From assembly GCF_000974485.1 (NCBI RefSeq), contig NZ_BBOM01000007.1, positions 62,001 to 126,000 on the forward strand: DNA of 64,000 nt. Reading direction: 5' to 3'. Of the stretch, positions 23,840-32,617 are shown piece after piece. The stretch's first letter is position 1. Each line of letters begins with the position of its first letter. A model generated the notes under the pieces. The model saw only the letters and a list, made by a program, of their open reading frames with translations. It did no database searches and was not told the DNA's origin. Both the position numbers and the translations under genes were made by a program. This stretch comes from Streptomyces sp. NBRC 109706. GTDB taxonomy: Bacteria; Actinomycetota; Actinomycetes; Streptomycetales; Streptomycetaceae.

Positions 23840-25288
23840 TCACAGTCGGCCGGCTCCGGCGTGGATGTCAAGCAGCAGGGGCAGCAGCAGCGGATGGTGC
23901 ACCGAGCGCCGCAACTCCGGACGCCAGCCCGCGTCGTCGCCCAGGGTGTGCTCCGGGTTGGCCGCCTGGAAGGCGCCCAGCAGATCGACGGAGCGCCCGT
24001 TGACGCGGTTGCCGTGCTCGGTCATCCCGGTGTTCGCGGTCCACTGGTGTATCGCGCGGTCCGGAGTGATCTCCGCCGGCAGCGTGAAGGCGTTGTACTC
24101 GGCGACCAGGGCCGACTCGATGCCTATGCCCCAGCTGTAGCCGTAGGGGACGCCGGCGTCCTGCCGGTAGTGGTTGTTGTAGACGTCCACCTGGCCGTAA
24201 CGGACGCGCGGCGCACGCTCGTTGACGTTGTGGAAGAGGTTGTGGTGGAAGGTGGTGCGCAGCTTGCCCCGGTCGTCGGCGGCGGCGCCGTCGGAGTTGC
24301 CGAGCAGGATCGTCTTGTCATGGTCGGTGAAGACATTCCAGCTGACCGTCACCAGGTCCGCCCCGCGCACGATGTCGAGTTGACCGTCGTGCTGCTGAAA
24401 CAGCCGCCCGAAGTAACGCGGTTGGTCGGCGTCCGGGCGGCGGCCGTCGGTGAAGGTGTTGTGGTCCACCCAGACATGGCGGGAGCCGTACACCACGGCG
24501 CTGTCGTACTCGGAGTTCCACTCGCCGAACTCGCCGTCGGTGGGGTCCCACTGGGGGAAGCAGTCGAAGGTGTCCTCGAAGGTCAGGTTGCGGACGATGA
24601 CGTTCTCGACGCCCCTGATGTCCAGGGTGGCGCCCAGCAGCCTGGCGTCCGATCCGGCGCCCACGATGGTGGTGTGGGAGGGGACGGAGAGCACCACGCG
24701 TTCCTTCTGCAGCGCGGCGGAGGCGAGGCGGGCCTCTTCCTGCGGACCGCTGGGCTCCTCGTCGCGACCCCAGGTCTCCGGGTCGTAGGCGGCCAGATAG
24801 GCATCCAGGCTGTATCCGTCGGTGGCGTAGTCCTCGCAGCTCAACGCATTGCCGTCGGCGTCGGTGTTGGCGTCGATGGCGCCCTGGACGCGGATGATCC
24901 GGGGCCCCTCGCCCGGCGCGGCGAGAGCGTCGGCCAACTCGGCGCGGTCGGTGACGGTGAAGACCCGCTCGCGCGGCGCTCCGGATCCGCCGGTGACCCC
25001 GCCCTCGGCCGAGCCCCAGCCGTCGCGTGCCGGCAGCACGCCCTGCTCCAGGCGGTGACCGGAGCCGGGCCAGACCCCGAACGACGCGGCGGACACCTCG
25101 TCGAACGACGTCTCATCGGCCGCGTCGGACGACGCGTTGGCCTGCGGCGGCAGGGCGACCAGCGCGAGCGCGGCGCAGCCGGCCGTGGCGACCACGGGCA
25201 GCAGCCGGGACCTGCCGGCGGATCGGGCACCGGCTCGGCCGTGGGATCTGCCGTTGGTTCTGGTGTCTTGGGTTCTCTCTTCGGACAT
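23840..25288 (-). CDS. Secreted pectate lyase (polysaccharide lyase family 1)
   Basis: Cleaves polygalacturonate by beta-elimination outside the cell. About 482 residues with an N-terminal basic region, membrane-spanning signal (LLPVVATAGCAALALVALPP) and cleavage near ANASSD. The parallel beta-helix marks are visible: ENVIVRNLTFED, the WVDHNTFTDG motif with Ca ligands, VTVSWNVFTDHDKTILLG, and RAPRVRYGQVDVYNNHY with the catalytic Arg. The ATG at 25288 has GGGAG five bases upstream; the ATG at 25300 has none. Lying behind the sugar-binding protein gene, it ties the operon to pectin use. Confidence 0.93.
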   Translation of the reverse strand: MSEERTQDTRTNGRSHGRAGARSAGRSRLLPVVATAGCAALALVALPPQANASSDAADETSFDEVSAASFGVWPGSGHRLEQGVLPARDGWGSAEGGVTGGSGAPRERVFTVTDRAELADALAAPGEGPRIIRVQGAIDANTDADGNALSCEDYATDGYSLDAYLAAYDPETWGRDEEPSGPQEEARLASAALQKERVVLSVPSHTTIVGAGSDARLLGATLDIRGVENVIVRNLTFEDTFDCFPQWDPTDGEFGEWNSEYDSAVVYGSRHVWVDHNTFTDGRRPDADQPRYFGRLFQQHDGQLDIVRGADLVTVSWNVFTDHDKTILLGNSDGAAADDRGKLRTTFHHNLFHNVNERAPRVRYGQVDVYNNHYRQDAGVPYGYSWGIGIESALVAEYNAFTLPAEITPDRAIHQWTANTGMTEHGNRVNGRSVDLLGAFQAANPEHTLGDDAGWRPELRRSVHHPLLLPLLLDIHAGAGRL

Positions 25289-25450
25289 GGCGACTCCCAT
25301 GAGAGGGGAACAGGGATGGTGGACAACTCCGGGAGCCCCGGGAAACCCCGGGAAGCCCCGGAAAACACAGCGGACTTCGGAAGAAGGCGCGGGTGGAGCG
25401 GTGGGGCCGGCCGGGCATCGTCGTCCCGCCGAGGCCGGCCCCGGGGGCGG

Positions 25451-26776
25451 TCAGCGCTGTTCCAGCCACTCCGCCTGGGCCTCGTTGAGCTGCTCCGCCA
25501 GGTCGTCGGCGAACTCCTGGGCGGTTATCTCGCCCAGCAGCAGCCGCTGGAAGTTCGGCTCGGTGCCGGCCTTGGTGATGTCGTTCCAGTCGGGCAGGTA
25601 GTAGGGCAGCTGGACGATGGTGGTGTTCTCGTCGTAGAGCGCTTCGACGGCGGCCTGGGTGGGCGGCGCCTGGGCGATCCACGGATCGTTCATCACCTCG
25701 GTGTTGGCCGGTATCTGGCCGGCCGACTCGTTCCAGCGGCTGTTCATGGCGTGCGAGGCCGCGAACTCGATGAACTCCCAGGCGGCGGCCTTGTTGTCGC
25801 TGGACCGGAAGAGGCCGAGGCCGTCCACCGGGTTGGACACAAAGGTGTGGTTGCCGCCCTCCTCGTCTGTGGGCATCGGCAGCCCGTCCACCACGCCCTC
25901 GCCGAAGGCGGCCGTGTGGTCCCCGTAGGAGCCGAGGTTGTGCTGCAGCATGCCGACCGAACCACCGGTGAAGGTGGCGACCATGTTGGTGAAGTCGCTG
26001 TTGAGGTCGGCCTCCGGGGTGGCCGCGCCATAGAGCCCGACATACCGCTCCAACGCCTCGACGTTCGCCGGGTCGTTGACCGTGGTCTCGTCGCCGTTCC
26101 AGAAGCTGTCGATGCCGGACTGCGCGTACATCATGTCCAGGGCTTGCGCGATGGAGCCCTCACCGCCCCTGAGGGTGAAGCCGAACGCGTTGTTGCCACG
26201 GTCGGTCAGCGCCTCGGCGGCGGTGAAGAAGTTGTCCCAGGTGGTGGGCGGCTCAAGCCCGGCCTCCGCGAAGAGGTCCGTGCGGTACCAGAGCACCCCC
26301 TGGTTGGCCGAGGTGGGCACGGAGAACAGCTCGTCACCCCCGCCCACGGTGGAGCGGACGCTCTGCAGCATGTTGGGCGCCAGCTCGTCGGCGAGGCTGC
26401 TCTCGGCAAGCCGCTCGTCCAGCGGGTCGAGCGCGCCCTGGGCGACGAGATTGGCGAGATAGGACGTGGAGACGCCGCCCACGTCGGGCAGGCCGCTGCC
26501 GCCCTGGATCGCGGCGTCGTACTTGGACTGCACATCGGCGATCGGCACCCCGACGTACTCCACCTCGATATCGGGGTGTTCGTCCTCGAACGCGTCGATG
26601 ATCTCGTTCCAGATGTCGGTGCGGGCACCGCCGTTGTTGTCCCAGAAAACGATCTTGCCTGCGCCCTCCCCCTCGGCACCGCCGTCGTCGCCGGAGTCGC
26701 TACAGGCGGTGGCGGTGACGGCGAGGACCAGCCCGGTGGCGACGACAGTGGCGCCACGGGTCCACTTTGCTCTCAT
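25451..26776 (-). CDS. Sugar ABC transporter solute-binding lipoprotein
   Basis: 441-residue extracellular binding protein of the carbohydrate CUT1 type. The signal peptide ends in a lipobox, VTATACSDSG, so the Cys is lipid-anchored. The mature protein has the family N-terminus KIVFWDNNGG, the VEYVGVPIADVQSKYDAAIQ segment, and the middle WDNFFTAAEALTDRGNNAFGF and WEFIEFAASHAMN. GGGAGAAG precedes the ATG. It is separated from the permeases by a Gfo/Idh gene, and a CTGACA-N18-TAGCGA pair in the 64-base gap upstream may be an extra promoter. Given the pectate lyase next to it, oligogalacturonides or pectic side-chain sugars are likely ligands. Confidence 0.93.
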   Translation of the reverse strand: MRAKWTRGATVVATGLVLAVTATACSDSGDDGGAEGEGAGKIVFWDNNGGARTDIWNEIIDAFEDEHPDIEVEYVGVPIADVQSKYDAAIQGGSGLPDVGGVSTSYLANLVAQGALDPLDERLAESSLADELAPNMLQSVRSTVGGGDELFSVPTSANQGVLWYRTDLFAEAGLEPPTTWDNFFTAAEALTDRGNNAFGFTLRGGEGSIAQALDMMYAQSGIDSFWNGDETTVNDPANVEALERYVGLYGAATPEADLNSDFTNMVATFTGGSVGMLQHNLGSYGDHTAAFGEGVVDGLPMPTDEEGGNHTFVSNPVDGLGLFRSSDNKAAAWEFIEFAASHAMNSRWNESAGQIPANTEVMNDPWIAQAPPTQAAVEALYDENTTIVQLPYYLPDWNDITKAGTEPNFQRLLLGEITAQEFADDLAEQLNEAQAEWLEQR

Positions 26777-26840
26777 ACGACTTCTCCCTGTGCTGCGGTA
26801 TATCGCGGATCGCTAGCTGCGGTTACCTATAGTTGTCAGT

Positions 26841-27998
26841 TCAGTCACGATGCGTTACATGTTCCGGGGACGCCCAGGGGGCGCCCAACTCGGAGTAGAG
26901 GGCCAGTCGGTCGGCGCCGTCCGCCGTCAGCTGGTCGATGCCGGGCAGCACCCGGCGCGGCCCGTGTTCGCCGGGCAGCACCTGCCAGTGCTCCGGCGCC
27001 AGCCGCACCGGATCGGGCGCGGTGCGGACCGCCTCGACCAGCCGCATGAAGCCGCCGGTCCGTTCCGGCGGCACCAACAGCGGTGCGCCCTCCCGCAGAT
27101 GGGCGACCAGGTTGGCCAGCAGGTCGGTACGCGGATGCTCGGTGGTCACCGGCGGCCGGCCCGGCCGCTCCAGCAGCACCCGGTCGGCCTTGTACCAGAA
27201 CGTGATCCGGCCCTCGTCGCCGTGCACCACCACGGACGGCTCCCCCGGGCGTTCGGCGCAGAGCGTCACCGCCGTGACGATCCGGCCGCCGGAGGTGGTG
27301 GTGAGCCTGGCGCAGGAGGTGTCGTCGGCCGCGATGTCGTTGATCCGGTACAGCTCCAGCTCGATCCCGGCCAGATCGTCGGCCCGGTCGGCGTCGGCGA
27401 TCCGCAGCGCGGTGGCCACGGCGTGGGCGAGCGGGTTGGTCAACACCCCGTCCACCACGTCCCTCCCGTCCAGGCGGCGCAGTCCGCCCCAGGGCGCGCG
27501 CCGCCAGTACGCCTCCTCGCGCACCCAGGCGCCGGCCGCGCCAAGTCCGGTGACCCGGCCGACGGCGCCCTTCGCGATCAGGCCCCTGATGTGGTCGATC
27601 GCGCCGGAGCCCAGCGACTGGAAGCCGATCTGACAGGCGGTGCCGGCCTCCTCAAGGCCCCGCCGCAGCTGGTGGAAGGCGTCCAGCGAGGGCGTGGGCG
27701 GCTTCTCCAGCAGCAGGTGCACGCCCCGTGCGGCGGCGATCAGCCCCAGCTCGGCATGGGTGTGGATGGGGGTGCAGACGATCGCGATCTCGGCGCCGGT
27801 ACGGTCCAGCAGCGTGGCCAGATCATCGGACTGCTCCGGGCTGCCGAGACCTTCCAGCTCCTCCGGCGCCAGCGGCGTCAACTCGCAGACGCCGACCAGC
27901 CGCACCAGTCCGGCGGCGGTCAACCGGCGGATATTGGACAGGTGCCAGTGACCGTGCCCGCGGGCACCGGCCAACACCAGCGTGACGGGCGCGCTCAT
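26841..27998 (-). CDS. Gfo/Idh/MocA-family oxidoreductase
   Basis: 385-residue NAD(P)-dependent sugar oxidoreductase. The Rossmann N-terminus is VTLVLAGARGHGHWHLSNI, then VGVCELTPL and IAIVCTPIHTHAELGLIAAARGVHLLLEKPP, containing the EKP motif of the family. The C-terminal alpha/beta domain includes GAWVREEAYWRRAPWGG and DGVLTNPLAHAVATALRIADA, where the family's catalytic Lys/His region lies. Its ATG overlaps the upstream permease stop (ATGA), so it is part of the transporter operon and probably acts on the imported sugar. The exact substrate is unknown. Confidence 0.9.
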   Translation of the reverse strand: MSAPVTLVLAGARGHGHWHLSNIRRLTAAGLVRLVGVCELTPLAPEELEGLGSPEQSDDLATLLDRTGAEIAIVCTPIHTHAELGLIAAARGVHLLLEKPPTPSLDAFHQLRRGLEEAGTACQIGFQSLGSGAIDHIRGLIAKGAVGRVTGLGAAGAWVREEAYWRRAPWGGLRRLDGRDVVDGVLTNPLAHAVATALRIADADRADDLAGIELELYRINDIAADDTSCARLTTTSGGRIVTAVTLCAERPGEPSVVVHGDEGRITFWYKADRVLLERPGRPPVTTEHPRTDLLANLVAHLREGAPLLVPPERTGGFMRLVEAVRTAPDPVRLAPEHWQVLPGEHGPRRVLPGIDQLTADGADRLALYSELGAPWASPEHVTHRD

Positions 27999-28888
27999 CC
28001 CTTGACCGCCCCCGCGCTGAAGCCGGTGATCAACCAGCGCTGGATAAAGGCGAACACGATCACCACCGGCACGGCGGCCACCACGCCACCGGCCGCCAGA
28101 GCGCCCAGATCGACACTGTCCGAACCGAGCAGGGAGTTCAGCCCGACGGGAATGGTCTGCTTGTCCTGCGAGTTGAGGAACATCAGCGCGAACAGGAAGT
28201 GGTTCCAGCTGTGCACGAAGGCGAAGGAACCGACCGCGATCAATCCGGGGCGCAGCAGTGGCAACACCACGGCGAGAAAGGCGCGGAGGCGGCTGCACCC
28301 GTCGACCCAGGCGGCCTCCTCAAGACTGGGTGGCACATTCCGGATGAAGCCACTGATCAGAATCATCGAGAGCGGCAGCTGGAACACCGTCTCGGCGAGG
28401 ATCACGCTCCACAGGGAGTTCAGCAGCTGGAGTTCGCGGAAGATCTCGAAGAGCGGCACCAGCATCAGCGCGCCCGGAATGAACTGCGAGCAGAGCAGCG
28501 CCAGCATGAAGGGCATCCGCATCCGGAACTTGAACCTGGCCAGCGCATAGCCACCGGAGAGAGCCACCAGCAGGGTCATCAGCATCGACGCGATACCGAC
28601 ATACATGCTGTTGACGAAATAGGTGTCGAAGCCACGCTCGTTCCACACCTTGGCGAAGTGTTCCCCGGTGATGGGCCAGGGCACCAACGAGTCCGAGCCA
28701 GGCTCGCGCAGCGCGAACAACAGCATCCAGTAGAACGGGATCAGCGTGAACAGCAGATAGACCCCGAGCGGAACATAGATCTGCCAGCGCGGTGGCTCGT
28801 CCAGCGACCTGCGCCGCCGACGCCCGGAGGGGGGCGGGGGCACGGGCGCGGCGGCGGCTTCCTTCGACTCCGTGAGTGCGGCGGTCAC
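27995..28888 (-). CDS. Sugar ABC transporter permease, MalG type
   Basis: 297 residues. A basic, Pro-rich N-terminal tail is followed by six membrane segments; the EAA loop is LEEAAWVDGCSRLRAFLAVV and the C-terminus ends FSAGAVKG, typical of MalG-like subunits. The GTG start overlaps the preceding permease's TGA (GTGA), and the stop overlaps the Gfo/Idh ATG. It forms the importer with the permease at 28885-29811 and the lipoprotein at 25451-26776. No ATPase subunit is encoded nearby. Confidence 0.95.
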   Translation of the reverse strand: MTAALTESKEAAAAPVPPPPSGRRRRRSLDEPPRWQIYVPLGVYLLFTLIPFYWMLLFALREPGSDSLVPWPITGEHFAKVWNERGFDTYFVNSMYVGIASMLMTLLVALSGGYALARFKFRMRMPFMLALLCSQFIPGALMLVPLFEIFRELQLLNSLWSVILAETVFQLPLSMILISGFIRNVPPSLEEAAWVDGCSRLRAFLAVVLPLLRPGLIAVGSFAFVHSWNHFLFALMFLNSQDKQTIPVGLNSLLGSDSVDLGALAAGGVVAAVPVVIVFAFIQRWLITGFSAGAVKG

Positions 28889-29811
28889 TTGTCGTCGCCT
28901 CCGAACTTGCTCAGGCGCAGATAGACGATCGAACAGAACAGAAGGATCACAAAGGCCACCGTGGTCAATGCCGCCGCATAGCCGAACTCGTTACCGTGGA
29001 TTCCGGTCTGGGCGACATAGAGAGGCAGCGTCGTGGTCGATCCCGCCGGCCCCCCGTTGGTCAGGGTGTAGAGCAGGTCGACATTGTTGAACTCCCAGAC
29101 CGCGCGGAGCAGCGTGGACAGCACGATGGCGTCCCGCAGATGCGGCAGAGTGATATGGAAGAACTGCCGGATACGGCTCGCCCCGTCCACCGAGGCCGCC
29201 TCGTAGAGGTCCTTGGAGACCGACTGCAGATCGGCCAGGATCAGAATGGCGAAGAACGGTACACCGCGCCAGAGTTCGGCGATCACCGCCCCCCAGAAGG
29301 CCGTTCCCGGATTGGCCAGGACCGACGTTCCGTACTCCCCGATCCCGGCATCCGCCAGATAGCGGCTCAGCCCGGTCGAGGGGTTGTACAGAAGAATCCA
29401 GATGGTGCTGGTCAACACCCCGGACACCGCCCAGGGAGAGAAGACCAGCGCCCGGGCGACCCCTCGGCCGACAAAGGTCTGGTTGATGATCAGGGCCAGT
29501 GCCAGACCGAACACCAGCTGGAGCGAGACCTCCACGAGAACCCACCGGGCGCTGAAGGCCAGGGTTTCCCAGAAGAACGGGTCGTCGGTGAAGATCTCCC
29601 GGAAGTTGTCAAGACCGGCGAACCCGTTTCGCCAGGGCTTGGTGACGTTGTAGTTCTGCAGGCTGTAATAGATGACGCTGATGATCGGGTAGGCGATAAA
29701 GCCCAGCATCAGAAGGCCGGCGGGCGCGAGCAGCAGGTAGGGCAGCGAACGTGGGGAACGTCCGGCACGGCGGCGCCGCGGCCGGGTCCGTTCCCTTACG
29801 GCGTCGGCCAT
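28885..29811 (-). CDS. Sugar ABC transporter permease, MalF type
   Basis: 308 residues. The basic start RTRPRRRRAGRSPRS precedes a first membrane helix (LPYLLLAPAGLLMLGFIA), and five further helices follow. The EAA loop is YEAASVDGASRIRQFFHITL. The ATG at 29811 is chosen because GGAGAAG lies five bases upstream; a TTG 30 bases earlier is weaker. A 110-base gap separates it from the IlvD gene and contains a LacI-type palindrome, so a secondary promoter for the transport genes probably starts here. Confidence 0.94.
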   Translation of the reverse strand: MADAVRERTRPRRRRAGRSPRSLPYLLLAPAGLLMLGFIAYPIISVIYYSLQNYNVTKPWRNGFAGLDNFREIFTDDPFFWETLAFSARWVLVEVSLQLVFGLALALIINQTFVGRGVARALVFSPWAVSGVLTSTIWILLYNPSTGLSRYLADAGIGEYGTSVLANPGTAFWGAVIAELWRGVPFFAILILADLQSVSKDLYEAASVDGASRIRQFFHITLPHLRDAIVLSTLLRAVWEFNNVDLLYTLTNGGPAGSTTTLPLYVAQTGIHGNEFGYAAALTTVAFVILLFCSIVYLRLSKFGGDDK

Positions 29812-29847
29812 GACCGCTTCTCCGTTCTCGACGGGCGGCAAGCGCGT

Positions 29848-29859
29848 GGAAGCGCTCCC
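29848..29859. promoter_or_regulatory. LacI-type operator before the sugar transporter genes
   Basis: GGAAGCGCTCCC, in the context TGGAAGCGCTCCCG, matches 12 of 14 positions of the CebR-like palindrome TGGGAGCGCTCCCA known from Streptomyces. It lies 37 bases upstream of the permease start. Confidence 0.55.
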
Positions 29860-29921
29860 GCGAGGGGGTGGCGAACCCCGGGTCGGTTGTGGACGGGGCG
29901 GATCGGATCCGATCCGCCGGG

Positions 29922-31703
29922 CTAGCCCGCGTAGGGCCCGGGGACCTCTCCCTCCCGGGAGAGGAAGGCGAAATCACAGCCGGTGTCGGCCTGGGTGATG
30001 TGTTCCTGATAGAGCGCCCCGAACCCCCGGCCGTAGCGGGGAGCCGGCGGGGTCCACTCGGCCCGGCGGCGGTCCAGTTCGGCGTCGTCCACTTCGAGGC
30101 GCAAGGTGCGCGCGGCCACGTCGAGGGTGATCAGATCGCCGTCCTGGACCAGGGCAAGCGGCCCGCCCACATGCGATTCGGGCGCTATGTGCAGCACGCA
30201 GGCGCCATAGCTGGTGCCGCTCATCCGGGCGTCGGAGAGGCGCACCATGTCGGTGACGCCCTGTTTCAGCAGATAGTCGGGGATGGGCAACATTCCGTAC
30301 TCGGGCATCCCCGGGCCGCCCAAGGGGCCCGAACCGCGCAGCACCAGGACGCTGTCCGGGGTGATGCCGAGGGCCGGTTCGTTGATGGTGGCCTGCATGG
30401 TGCGGTAGTCGTCGAACACCACGGCGGGGCCCGTGTGTCGGTGGAGCTCGGGATCGGCGGAGATGTGCTTGATCACCGCGCCGTCGGGGGCGAGATTGCC
30501 ATGCAGCACCGCCAGTCCGCCCTGCTCGGCGAGGGGTGCGTCCTGGAAGCGGATCACCTCGGCATCGTGCGTGGCGGCGGTCGCCAGCTGCTCCCGCATC
30601 GAGTCATGGGCCACGGTCGGCCGATCCAGATGCAGCTGTTCCTCGCCCAGCCGGGCGAGCAGCGTGGGCAGCCCGCCGGCGTAGTAGAAGTCCTCCATCA
30701 GGAAACGGCCACCGGGCCGGAGATCGGCCAGCACCGGCACCCGGCGGGCGATCCGGTCGAAGTCGGCCAGATCCAACGGGACATGAGAGCGGCCGGCCAT
30801 CGCGATCAGATGGATCACGGCATTGGTCGAACCGCCCAGCGCCATCACGGTGGCCACCGCGTCCTCGTACGCCTCGGCCGTGAGGAAACGGGAGAGCCGG
30901 GCGTCCGTCCAGACCAGCTCGACGATCCGCCGCCCCGCCGACGCGGCCATCCTGCTGTGCGCGGAGTCGACCGCCGGAATGGCAGCGGCCCCCGGCATCG
31001 TCACCCCAAGTGCCTCGGCGGCCGAGGCCATGGTGGAGGCGGTGCCCATGGTCATACAGGTGCCGGGCGAGCGCGCCAGTCCGCATTCCAGCTCGGACAG
31101 CTCCCGGTCACCGATCCGCCCGGCCCGCTTCTCGTCCCAGTACTTCCACATGTCGGTGCCCGAGCCCAGCGTCTCGCCACGCCAGTGCCCGCGCAGCATC
31201 GGCCCGGCCGGCACGAAGACGGTCGGCAGATCGACACTGGCCGCGCCCATCAACAGCGCGGGTGTCGTCTTGTCGCAGCCCCCCAACAGCACCGCGCCGT
31301 CCACCGGATAGGAGCGCAGCAGCTCCTCCGTCTCCAGCGAGAGCAGGTTGCGATAGAGCATCGGGGTCGGCTTCTGGAACGTTTCCGACAGCGTCGCGAC
31401 CGGGAACTCCAGCGGGAATCCGCCGGCCTGCCACACCCCCCGTTTCACGGCCTCGGCCCGCTCCCGCAGATGCTGGTGGCAGGGATTGATATCCGACCAG
31501 GTGTTCACGATCGCGATCACTGGCTTGCCGAGGTGCTCCTCGGGCAGATAGCCGAGCTGTCTGGTGCGCGCCCGGTGGCTGAACGAGCGGAGCCCGTCGG
31601 TGCCGTACCACTGGTGGCTGCGCAACTCCTCGCTGGTCAACCGCCGTTGACCGGCGCCGCCCGTTTCGTCCGGGGACCGCTTCGCCTCCGAATCGGCGCT
31701 CAT
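29922..31703 (-). CDS. IlvD/Edd-family dehydratase (sugar-acid type)
   Basis: Fe-S dehydratase, 593 residues. The three cluster Cys are C75 (DINPCHQHL), C143 (GGCDKTTPALLMG) and C216 (SPGTCMTMGTAST), with Lys145 next to the second. The HQWYGTDGLRSFSHRARTRQLG start and WYGTDG motif fit the pentonate/arabinonate dehydratase branch better than DHAD, so it likely makes a 2-keto-3-deoxy acid from an aldonate such as L-arabinonate. Its ATG overlaps the stop of the DHDPS-like gene (ATGA); the two would act in sequence. A frame extending upstream through that gene is a shadow. Confidence 0.9.
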   Translation of the reverse strand: MSADSEAKRSPDETGGAGQRRLTSEELRSHQWYGTDGLRSFSHRARTRQLGYLPEEHLGKPVIAIVNTWSDINPCHQHLRERAEAVKRGVWQAGGFPLEFPVATLSETFQKPTPMLYRNLLSLETEELLRSYPVDGAVLLGGCDKTTPALLMGAASVDLPTVFVPAGPMLRGHWRGETLGSGTDMWKYWDEKRAGRIGDRELSELECGLARSPGTCMTMGTASTMASAAEALGVTMPGAAAIPAVDSAHSRMAASAGRRIVELVWTDARLSRFLTAEAYEDAVATVMALGGSTNAVIHLIAMAGRSHVPLDLADFDRIARRVPVLADLRPGGRFLMEDFYYAGGLPTLLARLGEEQLHLDRPTVAHDSMREQLATAATHDAEVIRFQDAPLAEQGGLAVLHGNLAPDGAVIKHISADPELHRHTGPAVVFDDYRTMQATINEPALGITPDSVLVLRGSGPLGGPGMPEYGMLPIPDYLLKQGVTDMVRLSDARMSGTSYGACVLHIAPESHVGGPLALVQDGDLITLDVAARTLRLEVDDAELDRRRAEWTPPAPRYGRGFGALYQEHITQADTGCDFAFLSREGEVPGPYAG

Positions 31704-32617
31704 GGCAGCTCCCACCCTTCCAACATCGCCACGACATCGGCCCGCTCCTCGGGGGCCAACGTCGAACTGGGCGGACGGACCTCGCGACGGCAGAGGTCGA
31801 GCGCGGCAAGCGCCTCCTTCACCACCGTCACGTTGTTCGCCGACTGCCCCCGCGCGCGCAGCTCCTCGAAGGGCCGGATCAGCTCCCAGACCCGCATCGC
31901 GGCCGGATAGTCCCCGGCGCGCAACGCGTCCCGCATGGCGAGCGAGACGGCGGGGGCCACATTGACCAGGCCCGAGGTGAAGCCGGTGGCGCCCGAGGCG
32001 AAGTAGGAGGGCGCGGAGAGTTCGGCCAGACCGGCCACCCAGACGAAACGTTCCAGCCCCGCGTCCCGCGCGACCGAGGCGAAGCGCACCGGATCGGGCA
32101 CCGCGTACTTCACCCCGATCACATTGGGGCAGTCGGCACCGAGCCGGGCGATCGTCGCGCCCTCGATGGCCGGATTGCGGATATAGGGCACAACGCCCAG
32201 CTCGGGGACGGCCTCCGCGATGCCCCGGTGATAGGCCAGCCAACCCTCCTGGGAGACATAGGGATGAACCGGCTGGTGCACCATCACCATCTGCGCGCCC
32301 GCCGCGCGCGCCTCCAACGAGGCGGACACGGCCGTGCCCATGTCCTGCCCCACCCCGACCAGGATCTGCGCCCCGGTACCGGCCGCGACGACCTCGGTCA
32401 CCGTCAGCTCGACCTCGCTGCGACGCTCCTCGGCGGTGAGGGAGTAGAACTCGCTCGTGTTGCCGTTGGGGGTAAGCGCTTGCACGCCGGACGTCAGAAG
32501 ACGCCGCAGCAGAATGCGATAACTCTCCTGATCGAACTGGTCGTTCTCGGTAAACGGGGTGACGGGAATCGCCACCACATCGGCCAACGCCTCGCGTTGG
32601 CGTGCGAAATCGGTCAT
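31700..32617 (-). CDS. DHDPS-superfamily aldolase/dehydratase for sugar acids
   Basis: 305-residue (beta/alpha)8 enzyme. The Schiff-base lysine is K170 (VIGVKYAVPDP), the tyrosine is Y145 (VVPYIRNPA), and PNGNTSEFYSL replaces the GTTGE of lysine-pathway DapA. The co-expressed IlvD/Edd dehydratase suggests 2-keto-3-deoxy-aldonate as substrate: dehydration would yield 2-ketoglutarate semialdehyde, aldol cleavage pyruvate plus an aldehyde. Which of the two it does cannot be decided from sequence. Start and stop both overlap neighbours by four bases (GntR upstream, IlvD downstream), so the three are tightly coupled. Confidence 0.88.
   Translation of the reverse strand: MTDFARQREALADVVAIPVTPFTENDQFDQESYRILLRRLLTSGVQALTPNGNTSEFYSLTAEERRSEVELTVTEVVAAGTGAQILVGVGQDMGTAVSASLEARAAGAQMVMVHQPVHPYVSQEGWLAYHRGIAEAVPELGVVPYIRNPAIEGATIARLGADCPNVIGVKYAVPDPVRFASVARDAGLERFVWVAGLAELSAPSYFASGATGFTSGLVNVAPAVSLAMRDALRAGDYPAAMRVWELIRPFEELRARGQSANNVTVVKEALAALDLCRREVRPPSSTLAPEERADVVAMLEGWELP

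Noticed and set aside
22340..27049. A 1,569-codon open frame on the plus strand
   Set aside because: It runs antisense through the serine hydrolase, pectate lyase and solute-binding genes, is low-complexity and Arg/Gly/Pro-rich, and exists only because GC-rich codons leave the opposite frame free of stops.
32468..32484. Second copy of the 17-base TGGGGGTAAGCGCTTGC found at 35214-35230, as a LacI operator
   Set aside because: This copy lies inside the DHDPS-like coding sequence, where it encodes QALTPNG; without a nearby promoter it is more likely coincidence, though it weakens confidence in the 35.2 kb site slightly.
31700..32617. Second dapA for lysine synthesis
   Set aside because: The GTTGE motif is replaced by GNTSE, and the gene is embedded between GntR and IlvD/Edd genes; the true dapA is at 44596.
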